Source: Morinoia aosen (Eukaryota > Arthropoda > Malacostraca > Amphipoda > Talitridae). Taken from it: a stretch of DNA of 64,000 bases. Each line of letters begins with the position of its first letter. Position 1 is the stretch's first letter. Positions 13,502-23,400 of the stretch are shown piece after piece. The notes below the pieces were generated by a model. It ran no database searches. It worked only from the letters and a program-made list of their open reading frames with translations, and was not told the origin of the DNA. The position numbers and the translations under genes were made by a program. Location: positions 77,372,095 to 77,436,094 of the forward strand of contig CM059562.1 of assembly GCA_030386875.1 (NCBI GenBank), in the 5' to 3' direction.

Positions 13502-13655
13502 CCGCGAGCATTTCCAAGAAAATCCAGTGCACCAAAGAAAAAAATGAATGAAAGAAAAACGTTTATTTTCCAAGTGGCCACATGAGATACATGTCAACAT
13601 ATTGGGTTTTAAAAAGTTTCCAAATATAGGACGTCCTAAAACAAAAGTTCCATAC

Positions 13656-13826
13656 GAGGAGTACTTATTGACAAACCATCAGAGGTGTACAAATAGAAAA
13701 GCCATATGAGGCATAATAATTGACAAACTATACGAGGTGTACTAATAGACAAACTATCAGAGGTGTACAAATAGATAGACCATACGAGGCATATTAATGG
13801 ACAAAATATACGAGGCGTGTCACGAA
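13656..13826. repeat. 26-bp tandem array, six units plus a partial
   Basis: Units start at GAGG at 13656, 13682, 13708, 13734, 13760, 13786 and 13812, exactly 26 bases apart. The consensus is close to GAGGTGTACTAATAGACAAACTATA. Unit-to-unit identity is moderate, so the array is not freshly amplified. The seventh unit breaks after GAGGCGTGTCACGA. Confidence 0.9.
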
Positions 13827-14139
13827 ACAATGCTGGTTAAGCACGTAACGTAGGAGGACTTGCAACCTCCGTAAAATAAATAAAATGTACACCTTTCTGC
13901 TCGCCAGCTACCCACATAATTAGTCATGGAGAATAATGGTCATCAAAGATTAGCACATTTATTTTGAGTGAACACATGGAGCTGACACAGGGAAATTATG
14001 TTATCGCAACACTCATATTCGCACCAGAGCCCTCAGGCAAGATGCTAATGATTTGCGACATGGCACTTTAAAATTTTAGACACACGAAATGAATATTCTA
14101 GTCAGTTCACACATAAATGCATGGTCACGTCAAACATGG

Positions 14140-14357
14140 GTTAGAACCTCGACTATTAAACACCACGGGCTGCCTAATTCATATTACACACAGCGCGCCA
14201 AATGGATTTGCACTGTTCAGCGTGCTTGCGTTGTTGCCAACCTCGACTATCAAGCATCCCCTGCTGCCTAACTCATATCACACACTGCGCGCCAAAATGG
14301 ATTTGCACTGTTCAGCGTGCTTGCGTTGTTGCCAACCTCGGCTATCAAGCATCCTTG
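14140..14357. repeat. 95-bp tandem duplication, two copies plus partial third
   Basis: GGATTTGCACTGTTCAGCG occurs at 14204 and 14299, 95 bases apart. The flanking CAACCTCG-CTATCAAGCATCC block occurs three times (about 14146, 14240, 14334), the first copy more diverged. The second and third copies are nearly identical. Open frames here are a by-product of the repeat. Confidence 0.85.
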
Positions 14358-14939
14358 GGAAAAATTTTACTGCTGAATATCGGGCCGACGTGGAAACGCT
14401 GCGAGGTTAAAGAACGCCCAGCATCAGCTCCTGCATCACGGTTGTGTGGAGCCACCGGCCGCGACACTACGCCTGCCGCGTTGGCCAGTTCCCCAACCTC
14501 CCCTGCGAACAATGTGCATCATGATTATATAGCTCTATTTGAGTCTTTATTCCCTGCAGTATGCCTACTTCACATTGTATTAATTGAACTAATGCTTTAC
14601 TCCCCTTTAATTCTCACTATCAATCATAATTTATTTCCCTCTGAAATCAATCCGGATGAGCATTTTGCCCCGCTTCACAAAACAAATCACTAAGTACTTT
14701 GTTACATAAAAACATAAAGCCTGCACTTCAATAATAAATGCCGTCTCAACACAATTCCCCGTTGAAAAATTATCATTTTACCCTCATACAAAAAGTTAAA
14801 CTCAAGGCATCCTGTTTGAGATAATAACTGTAATCAACAATGCAAATGACTATACTTGGCAAAATCACTGCGTCCAGAAGTTAGACGTACTACGTTTCGA
14901 TGACTCCACATGAACTATCACTAAATTAAACCACGTATT

Positions 14940-15300
14940 CTCACCTTCCCTCTGGCCGTCAGAAAACCTACATCTCGTCACTGCACCGGTAAAATAGGCC
15001 GGTCCCCGCGCTTGCTCTGCTTAAATACCCCCGCCGCACAATGGACGCTCATTGTAGCTGGTGCGGGCTACCCGCTTAAATTGTTAGTGACGTGGCATCG
15101 CGCGATTGGTGCTTCCAACGCGTCACATCTGACGTGTCCCCTGCGTCAAGCTGAACGTGACGTATCCTCTCGTGATAGGCTAACCCTCAAGCGTCACCTC
15201 ACCCCTTCGAAGTTCCCCTTCGCATCTGCGGCGCTGGCTCCCACGCTTCGGCTTAACGGTCTACATTCCTCAGCGTCACGGGATTTAGCCCAAAAATAAA
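14940..15300 (+). promoter_or_regulatory. G+C-rich block with TATA/Inr-like pair and a TGACG cluster
   Basis: TTAAATA at 15021-15027 lies 30 bases upstream of the A in TCATTG (15051), the correct spacing for a TATA box and an arthropod initiator. Downstream, seven TGACG/CGTCA cores (15088, 15121, 15130, 15144, 15158, 15192, 15274) fall within 190 bases, three of them extended to TGACGTR. These are CREB/ATF-type bZIP half-sites. An inverted CCAAT (ATTGG) lies at about 15105 and an AATAAA at 15294. Two stretches, 15087-15129 and 15157-15200, resemble each other, so the cluster may be a degenerate repeat. Promoter activity is inferred. Confidence 0.35.
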
Positions 15301-15385
15301 ATGTGCCATGAACATATCACCTAATGTTTTACGTGATTTTTATTTTTTTTTTTAAATGTGTATGCCTAATATAACTTTATCACGA

Positions 15386-15470
15386 CAGGCGTACTAATAG
15401 ACAAACCATACGTGGCGTGCTAATAGTCTAAAAAATGTTCCATACGAGGAGAACTAATTGACAAACCATC
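15386..15470. repeat. Detached part of the 26-bp array
   Basis: Units related to 13656-13826 reappear: GGCGTACTAATAGACAAACC, GTGGCGTGCTAATAG and GAGGAGAACTAATTGACAAA. A TAAAAAATGTTCCATAC spacer matches the sequence just before the first array (13637-13655). About 1.55 kb separates the two halves. Confidence 0.75.
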
Positions 15471-15472
15471 CT

Positions 15473-15522
15473 GTTCGATTCAAAATTCTTGTTCGATTCA
15501 TGTTCGATAATGATGAAATTAT
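15473..15522 (+). repeat. Direct repeat inside the inverted-repeat region, copy 2
   Basis: GTTCGATTCAAAATTC, then two further GTTCGAT words, then GATGAAATTATG. It matches copy 1 at 12744-12782 apart from about 14 inserted bases. Confidence 0.45.
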
Positions 15523-15700
15523 GTTATTAAAGAATTCGATTTTTAGAACAATAAATAAATTCCAACAATCTACGTTGTCTTTAAAGCGACATCACAGAAC
15601 AAGAAAGCAACTGTTCAAGAATAATCTTGAGGCCCGCAACAGTTATTCAGAGCAAAAGTTACCGATTTATGAAGGTTGTTTCTAGACACACGTGGTTTCT

Positions 15701-15723
15701 GTTCGATATTTGATGAATTACCC
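15701..15723 (-). repeat. Right terminal inverted repeat
   Basis: Exact reverse complement of 12321-12343, ending GAATTACCC and followed by TAG. Confidence 0.75.
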
Positions 15724-16745
15724 TAGTTGCTTGGTCGTGAGACGTCTATAGGGGCTGTAGAACAACTGCATGAGATTATTTTCTGTGGAGGAAGCTGTGA
15801 ATCAGCTTTATATCCAGAATCGTCTGCTGCACATGCATTACTTGTTAGAGTACTATTGTGGTATAAAATTCATGAAAATTCCATTCTTGTCAGGAGTTTG
15901 TTGGGCAGCATAGGGCTTGAAACTCCAGATCGCAGCTTCTTTATGGGACGCGTGCGCTGGTGGTGAATAATGTTTTGCATTGCCCTCTAGTTCGTACTTA
16001 AAAAAGCTGTCACTCATTTTATCGGCAGTCGGTTAAAATTAAGAGCAACTTACCAGCCACTATATCAGACCAATTTAAAATTTTGATGTTTGAAAACGAG
16101 AGTTTAAAAATACTTCGTAACGCTGTGATTAGTCAATCATGGCTTGAAGTAACTGTACCCTAATAGTTTCCAAAAACCTAATCAGCGGTTTGAGCTGTTC
16201 GATTCTTTTTTTTTACTTGTCATACTTGAATTTTGATATGTGTGTCAAGGGCCTTCGATTTCTCAATAAATACTAATCTCTTCATTTGATATTGGAGACA
16301 TCTGATACGATAAAATTTCCTGAGCAAGGACCGCTGCCCCGCTTACATTTGCCGTTTAGACGCGGACGCCCTTTAACAAAAACCAAAATTTTTCATTGGA
16401 AGCGCGCGTGAAGAAGAGCGCTATCTATGAGTTGTTATGGTGTGTTTAAGGATAAAGTAAGTAGATAAGTTCAGGTTTGGTTATGCTTGGGGAGAATAGG
16501 ACGATTTAATTAAGTTAGGTAAGTAAGGTCGTAGTTCATTTAAACAAAAATAATGAATGTGAGCCGGTAATGTGAAAGCCACAAGTAATGTTGTTTCTTC
16601 CTAACATTATAATGAATTTTTAAACATCATTATTACTGCAATTATAATTTCAAAATCAAATCAGTACATCATATAAAAAAGTTTTCAAAAATACAAATTT
16701 TTTAGAAGAAAGTCTGTTTTACAGCTGAGCAGGAACTGACCAGGA

Positions 16746-16823
16746 AGTATTCAACAAATGTCGAACCTGCGATCCTACACAACCTGGTGCTCGTCGTTCC
16801 TTCACGTTATAAGCTAAAATACT
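16746..16823 (-). pseudogene. tRNA-like sequence (tRNA pseudogene or SINE head)
   Basis: On the minus strand, 78 bases can fold with a seven-pair acceptor stem (AGTATTT against GAATACT, last pair G-U) and a five-pair T arm around TTCGACA. It contains a B-box-like GGTTCGACATT and an A-box-like TAGCTTATAACG. The D and anticodon arms do not fold well: the D loop seems expanded and no good anticodon loop is seen. No CCA or terminator is obvious. It reads as a degenerate tRNA or retroposon head, not a working tRNA gene. Confidence 0.4.
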
Positions 16824-18537
16824 GAAATCAAAATCCTACAATATTTCTATAATAATTGTGCGTGAAAGACATAAAGATTTGCAAAGTTGGGCTTCTATTC
16901 TTTGGTGTGAGTTCTGTGAAATGATTTTGTTTGCTTCTGAATATATTTTCGTTTTTCAAAGCAACGAAATTCTATCTAATCATTTGATGGGTGATTCCAT
17001 TACTTGATTTGACGAAATTAAAAATGTTTTGTTTCATTTAAATTTTTTCACTGAATTTTTTGGCATTGAATAGAATGGTAATCGAAATTCAAGAATCAGG
17101 AAATACTGCAAATGTAATTTTTGGAAAAAGGTTCTCAAACAACTCACAGCTTCAAGATTAAACTTTATCATGGGGAAGTGCGTGCACAAATAAAACACCA
17201 GTCTTCAGGTCTCTTTTCAGTATTTATGGTGCTGTTAATTTTCCTCGATTTACGTCAAATAATTCGAGGAACAATTAAATTCCTTTCACTTGACAATTTG
17301 ACACCAATTTCCCAGCATGTCTTCAGTTCGCTTACAAGTTGAAGATATAAGTAAAAAGATTAAGGCGAACAGGTTGAGATTGAAGGTTAAGACTATACGA
17401 TGATATTTGTGATAAAGTTTTTCTTTCCTCAGATAAATTCAAATTATGTTACTTCATCAAGAGCTTCTCGCTCTGTGAATTTTTTAGATGTGCTCAACTT
17501 GGAATTGCATGCAAATGAGCCGCAGCATCGAGTTAGAAATGCATTCTTATTCACAGAATTGCTTTGCGCACGCAGCCTAAAAATCTTTGTGCGTTTAAAT
17601 TTTCTAATTCGTCAATTTCGCTTCTAGATGCGCGAGAATTGGACCTGAATGATATTCACGTCGCCGTACGCAGAATATAAGAAAAACTTGCGTGTTCTTA
17701 TGCCTTTCGTTATCCACCTTCATTAAATACAACTTCAATACCACAGTATAAAATGTTATTCGCACACACTTCTACTCAAAGGGAAATATTTCCTACTTCT
17801 TTTTCTATTCATATGTAATTTAAAAATAAAATAGAAGTGTACGCTTTTGCATGTGTTAGTATACCGACGCGGGTAAAAATGGCGGTGTTACTTCTAAGTT
17901 TTAACAATGATTCATTCGTAGAAACTGTTGAAACTGTAGAAACATGAATGAACACAGTCTAAAATCACTTACTAACAGCTTTTATTACAATTAAGAATTT
18001 ATATTAATAATTGGATTGCTTTCTATCACCATTGAAGTTGAAAAAAACGTGGGATAGGAATGACTTCAGCTATGAAATATTTACTTGAGAAATATAGCGA
18101 TCACAGCATGATAAAAATGCTACTCAATTGTGAATGCTTACACTAGACATAGCTATGAAATTAATTTTCAGCGAAAATCTATGCTCATACAACGGTGCGA
18201 ATGATAATTAAAACACTTTTTTGCGGGTAAATCGAAATGCACCCCTGATAAAGAAAATTTTCAGCAAAAAGCAGCTTCTCCCTGTACTCGCTGTACCATT
18301 AGTGCGCAATTCATAAGTAGTCGAATAGTGTCTGTGTAGATAACCAAGCCTTACAATACTTTTTAATAATGCATTCAATTGTTATATGAAGCAACGTATG
18401 CAAATACACAACAACGTTTACTCAATTGGAACGATTAGAATATCATTAAAAACTAATTACACGACACTACAGTAAATCTAATTGGAAATTTGGCATTGAA
18501 AGGAAAAGAAAAATCTACTCCACAGTAGAAAAAACTG

Positions 18538-18553
18538 CTAGCCTCGAGGCTAG
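18538..18553. repeat. Perfect 16-bp palindrome
   Basis: CTAGCCTCGAGGCTAG is its own reverse complement. It stands alone with no matching copies nearby; possibly a dimeric binding site, possibly chance. Confidence 0.5.
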
Positions 18554-19670
18554 TTTAAAGAACTGGCTAAAATCTCGAAGAGTTCTGGAAGCCTGGGGTT
18601 TGACGGCTGTTGGACGTCCATTAAAAGGGCGAAGGAAAAACAAAAGCTCCCGCTAAACCTACACTCTGTTCCGCGTTTTTTGCCGCATCCCGTGCATGTG
18701 CGCCCCGACCGACACCGGCGAGCTGACGAGCGTCGCCGAGTTGCTGTGAAGTAGTGAGCTGAGAAAATAATTTTTGCAGAGAATTTCTTCAAATTGAAAA
18801 AATTCCATAGGTATTTTTTGTGCTGTTTTTTGTATACTACATTTTCTCTGGTAGTTTTTGTTGCTTGTAGTTTTGTCTGAAAAATGAATTTGTTAGTTAT
18901 TGGTTGTGTGTGATATACATGCTATCTTTGTTTGTAATAAAGATATTTTTAGTATTGAAGTACGTATAGACTAAAGCAAAATCAAAACCCCATCTGGCAC
19001 GGAATGATGACATATTTTGATGAGAAGAATTTTTATCTTTTTGTCTCTATTTTTTGCTCAATCATTCAAGCGCTAGACTAACGAACAATAATGCGAGCAA
19101 TTAATTATAATTTCAAAACTCAAACCGAGGTGGCGCTTACATGGCCGGTTGGATTACAGCTATAGCGTGCACTTTAAATTAGGTTAATGTTACGCTACAT
19201 AATAGAAATAAGTCAAGCGTTCCATAAGATGGTTTACCTGGTATTTACATAGGTTGAAACCTCACACTGCGCAAGAAGAGCTACATGAAAAAACTTGTGT
19301 GCTTGGATCTTTTTACAGAAAAGTAGCTCAAAAACGACCATCATTCTTGCACAGCTTTCGCAAATAAATTGGAGACCTAACGCAGCATATCAACATTGAA
19401 GACATTTTTGGCCGGTACTTGATGTTTAGAACCTGAGGGTCCAAAAATTGAGCTTGTAAATCGAATAAAAGATGCAACCGACACTGCGGTTATTCTCAAA
19501 AGACCGTCGCAGGAGCGGGATCGTTTGGGCAAACATGGCAGCAAACGAAGGATGGACTGGAGGAAAAGAAAAAAAATCGAGGTCCCTAAAAGAGCGACGG
19601 CTGCGCGAGGGGAGCGTCCGTTGGACGGCCGGGAAAAGGCGGACACTCGCGGGGTGTGGACGAGCGAAAC

Positions 19671-20410
19671 CTGCTGAGTCTTTGCTGCCAGACTTAATGG
19701 AAGAGACTTGCTGAGTCTTTGTTGGCAGACTTAATGGAGACCTGCTGAGTCTTTGCTGCCAGACTTAATTGAAGAGACTTGCTGAGTCTTTGTTGGCAGA
19801 CTTAATGGAGACCTGCTGAGTCTTTGCTGCCAGACTTAATGGAAGAGACTTGCTGAGTCTTTGTTGGCAGACTTAATGGAGACCTGCTGAGTCTTTGCTG
19901 CGAGACTTAATGGAAGAGACTTGCTGAGTCTTTGTTGGCAGACTTAATGGAGACCTGCTGAGTCTTTGCTGCCAGACTTAATGGAAGAGACTTGCTGAGT
20001 CTTTGTTGGCAGACTTAATGGAGACCTGCTGAGTCTTTGCTGCCAGACTTAATGGAAGAGACTTGCTGAGTCTTTGTTGGCGGAGATGTTGCAGAGAGAC
20101 TTAATAGAAGAAACGTGCTGAGTCTTTGCTGAAAAACTTGATGGAGACTTGCAAAATTTTTACTAATAAACTTAATTGAAGGGACTGACGTACTGAGTCT
20201 TAATCGAGAGATTTAATGTAGACCCGTAAAGTCTTAACAGAGAGACTAAATTGTAGACACTTGTTGAGTCTTTGTTGAGAGAATAAGTAGAAGAGAGTTG
20301 TTAAGCTTTGTTTCTGAGTTACTCAGCTGAAAGAACCTGCTTAGTTTTTGTTGAAAGACTTAATGAAAGATAAAAGAGAACCGTTCAGTTTTTGTTCGCA
20401 ATCTTTGTGG
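19671..20410. repeat. Dimeric 71-bp tandem array with a decaying right edge
   Basis: GCTGAGTC recurs at 19673, 19710, 19744, 19781, 19815, 19852, 19886, 19923, 19957, 19994, 20028 and 20065, alternating 37 and 34 bases. The true unit is therefore a 71-bp dimer of TTTGCTGCCAGACTTAATGG-type and TTTGTTGGCAGACTTAATGG-type halves. The core to about 20080 is almost uniform. From 20090 to 20410 the same words persist (GAGTCTTTG, GAGAGACTTAAT) with increasing change, the usual look of an array homogenised at its centre and mutating at its edge. No coding potential. Confidence 0.95.
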
Positions 20411-23400
20411 AAGGTGAGAACCAATGAAGAGAATATAAAAAATACAGTTTCGTTTTCTCAGATGATGCACAGACAGGCAGAAGGTATAAGCGGGTTAGTG
20501 TGTGAACGTTGAAAAAGGTGTGGATCTCTGAATGAATGTACATGCAATATATGAGAAAACTAAGCTGGGCAGCTTGAATTTCCTCTATCTTTGTCGGCAT
20601 TAAGCTTTTATGTTGATGAAGAAGAGCCTTTGTAACAAATTTTTACCCAATTTTTCTTAATGGAAACGTTTAATAGAAGTCTCTAATATCGCACTGACGC
20701 AGCTCTATTTTTACACGATTAAAATAATTTTCCTCTAATTTCAGATCTGTCAGAAACTAGCTCATGTGACAAACACTGAAAATGATTTCGAGCTGATTTA
20801 GGCTGAAAATGAAATAAATGCTGCTAAAAACCTTAACACAAAGAAACCAAAACGGCTGAAAATCTCAAGCGGAGATCAATGCACAAATTTAATAAGAAAG
20901 ACGCAAGTGTTCATCACAAAAAGTTCTCAAGCTAGCAGCCCATCAACAGCTGGCACAGGGCATCATCAAAACAGAGAGTAAATGGATTCAAGCCGAAAGC
21001 AGTCTTTATTTCCGAAAGTTTGTTGATGAACCTGACAGGCGCTGTCAATTAGCTGATACACAACCTCAGAAGCTGAAAGTATTTGGCGAATGGATCCTCC
21101 TTCATCTCGTTGCTGATTGACAGTGATAGACCGAACTTGTCTTCAGATTTTACCTCAGCATTTCAAGCTCGCGGTCACATCATTGTTTTTTTTTCAGAAA
21201 AGTTTGTGCTCAAATCGTATCCTTGTTGCGGGTTCGTCTTTAAACCAAGCAGAGAAGATGACTTGACCATCTGGAAGCTAGAATGTTGTAATAGTGAGAA
21301 ACACTGGAAAGTTAGTTTTCTGCTCTGTATATACAGTGTGTGATTTTTATAATATTTCGTTTAGAAGCTAGAAAATAATTTCGTACTATTGAAAATTGTA
21401 CTTTTTGTCAGGTAAAGAACACAATGAGTAACGTATTTGATTTATGATGTAATGTTATGTATTCACGTAAATACTACAGCCAGCACTTGTGAGAGGCGAA
21501 TGTACATGTATTTTTTCGCGAATGTCATCTTAGTTGACGAAAAATGACTGGCAATTATTTCACTTACATGCCGAGAAAATGACGCACAAAAAATACTGCA
21601 TTACATAGTTTTTTCTATAATATACCTTAGAAAAATAAAAAAAAACTTCACAAAAGTTCATTCAAGTTGAAAGTTCAATATAAAAACTGTCAAAAAATGT
21701 TTGATGAACTTCCCAATACTTCTATGTTGACTACCAATAAGTCCACATTAGGAGTCAGCGATAGAGATAGAGCAGCACGGGGTCAGTGCTCACTTTGCCT
21801 AACGCGCCTCAAATTGGAGGACCTCCGACGCCTTACCGTACGTTCCGTCAGGTGGAGGACAATCAGGGATCACATTGTAGCTCTCGATATAATTGAAGCT
21901 GTTTTCTGGAGCTACAATTGCAGAATCTGTAGTGCGTGTCTATTTAGTGGAAGACAGCCTGTATTTTTTATCGGTCAACTGATCGGTTTAATTTTTATGT
22001 TTGGTACAATAATTTTTAGAGGGTTAAATGAAGCGCTCCATCTTTCTCACCTGAAAACAAAGAACGGTAAATTATTTTCAATAAGCCCAGCCTTTCTGTG
22101 AAGGAAAAGTGTACGGCCCTTTTTTGTGTGAGAAATAAACAGCCTGATGCTGTTCGATAAACTCAATCCTTTTCGGTATGTAAGTACGTAGGAAAAAAGC
22201 GCATCTGTGGAACTTGAAGACTTGATAGAAGTGGCATTTCAATTTAACAAGTGCGAGAAAATTTCATTGAATCCCATTTGGATTTGGTTAGATTAGGTTT
22301 TAAAAAAAAACATTGAAAAACTAAATCCAAAATTTCTGAATCCAACAGTTAAGATATATTTAAAACAGAGATATTTAGTTTCTAGCAATTTCGGTGTAGC
22401 ATCAACTTAAAGCAGCGGGAATTTTTCTAATTTTCATCTCGGCGGTTGTTTGCACTTCGTATTATAAACATGAGGGTAGTCCCTGCCATTAGTCAGGAAA
22501 CATGCGCCTCTCGAGGACCTAAAATCTAAACAAATGAAGCTTCTTGGGCGCACTTCTTACGTGCCGGCCGTTAATTAGCTTGTAAATACAGCCCCACTTC
22601 GGATTACTGTTACGGCTGCAGCAGCGCTGACTTGGCCGTAATTGGGCGATACGTCGCCCTTGTTTAATGGCAGCCCAGCGCCGCAGCCACCACTCACCTC
22701 CCGACTAACGGCCGACCTGGAGGTGGTTCTTAGCTTTTCCATTGCTTCTTTGCTAGCGGGTTTCTTCAGCATGACTTACGATTTTTGGACAGTGAGGCAC
22801 GATCTCGTGTGGTTTTGAATGTCAGAACCTCTCATTTTTCGGCCCTTAATACTTATGTTCACATCCTACATTTGGTTTCTCCAGGCTGCTAATTGGACTT
22901 GCAGCCTCCATTTTGGCAGAGATTTATTAGATTACTCGTAGACTTGAATGCCTGTAGTTTTTAACTTCATGAATGGATTTCAAACCTGAATTACAAATTT
23001 AGTCTTTGCAACGACAAGCAGTTTTGGAAATTCGCTCACCACGACGTCTTAAAAAGTGTGTCGGAAGCCCTCCTGTGTGGCATGAGCTCTTAATTCGGCG
23101 TACTGGAAAGTATCAGTAGTACTTGACAGTCCTCCCTCAGTAGCGAAACTTACGTGCACTAATGCTCGTCAACCATAGAACGTGGATATTTTTATCAGTG
23201 CACAATCGATCTTCAGGATACTTGTTACATCCTGTTATTCGACTCCTTACGTCAAACGGGTAAAAGTATAATTATGTGATTATTGTCACGAGAAATTGTC
23301 CCTTCACCTCCTTGTTAACATTTTATTAACAGGAAGATCCGGCTCTCGGAGTTGAGGAATGGCACACCTCCAAAGGATACATATGCGACACAAAATTAAT

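Larger units (their letters stand above)
13300..13510 (-). mobile_element. tRNA-derived SINE
   Basis: On the minus strand the head (about 13510 to 13440) has both internal RNA polymerase III promoter boxes. An A box TGGCACAGCGG lies at 13501-13491 and a B box GGTTCGTATCC at 13458-13448, with tRNA-like spacing. A non-tRNA body follows (CCCCGTTGGGTATAAGG), then an (AAT)n tail at about 13400-13387. After the tail, sequence resembling more body (GGGTACCGGCTTTACGG) runs to about 13300 and may be a second module. The head is tRNA-like but not an intact tRNA gene. No target-site duplication is obvious. This is the clearest retroposon of its class here; family name unknown. Confidence 0.8.
12321..15723. 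mobile_element. Putative DNA-transposon-like region bounded by 23-bp terminal inverted repeats with TA flanks
   Basis: The left end (12321-12343) begins GGGTAATTCATCAAATAT and its exact 23-base reverse complement is at 15701-15723. Both ends are flanked by TA (12319-12320 and 15724-15725), inside CTA on the left and TAG on the right. This is the layout of a Tc1/mariner-type insertion with TA target duplication. No transposase is recognisable inside, so it would be non-autonomous at 3.4 kb. The interior carries a SINE, a split 26-bp array, a 95-bp duplication and a G+C-rich block, implying nested insertions. The two ends could instead belong to two separate small elements in opposite orientation. 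Confidence 0.55.
15727..19670. other. No gene recognised apart from a tRNA-like sequence and a palindrome
   Basis: The flank at 15727-15966 is an 80-codon plus-strand frame starting at TTG, with no known motif. The rest is A+T-rich. Two features inside it are listed separately (16746-16823 and 18538-18553). About 18650-18740 and 19490-19670 are G+C-rich, the latter leading into the 71-bp array. Confidence 0.45.

Noticed and set aside
13308..13585. Three overlapping frames across the SINE
   Set aside because: The tRNA-derived head and simple-repeat tail explain the sequence; SINEs do not encode protein.
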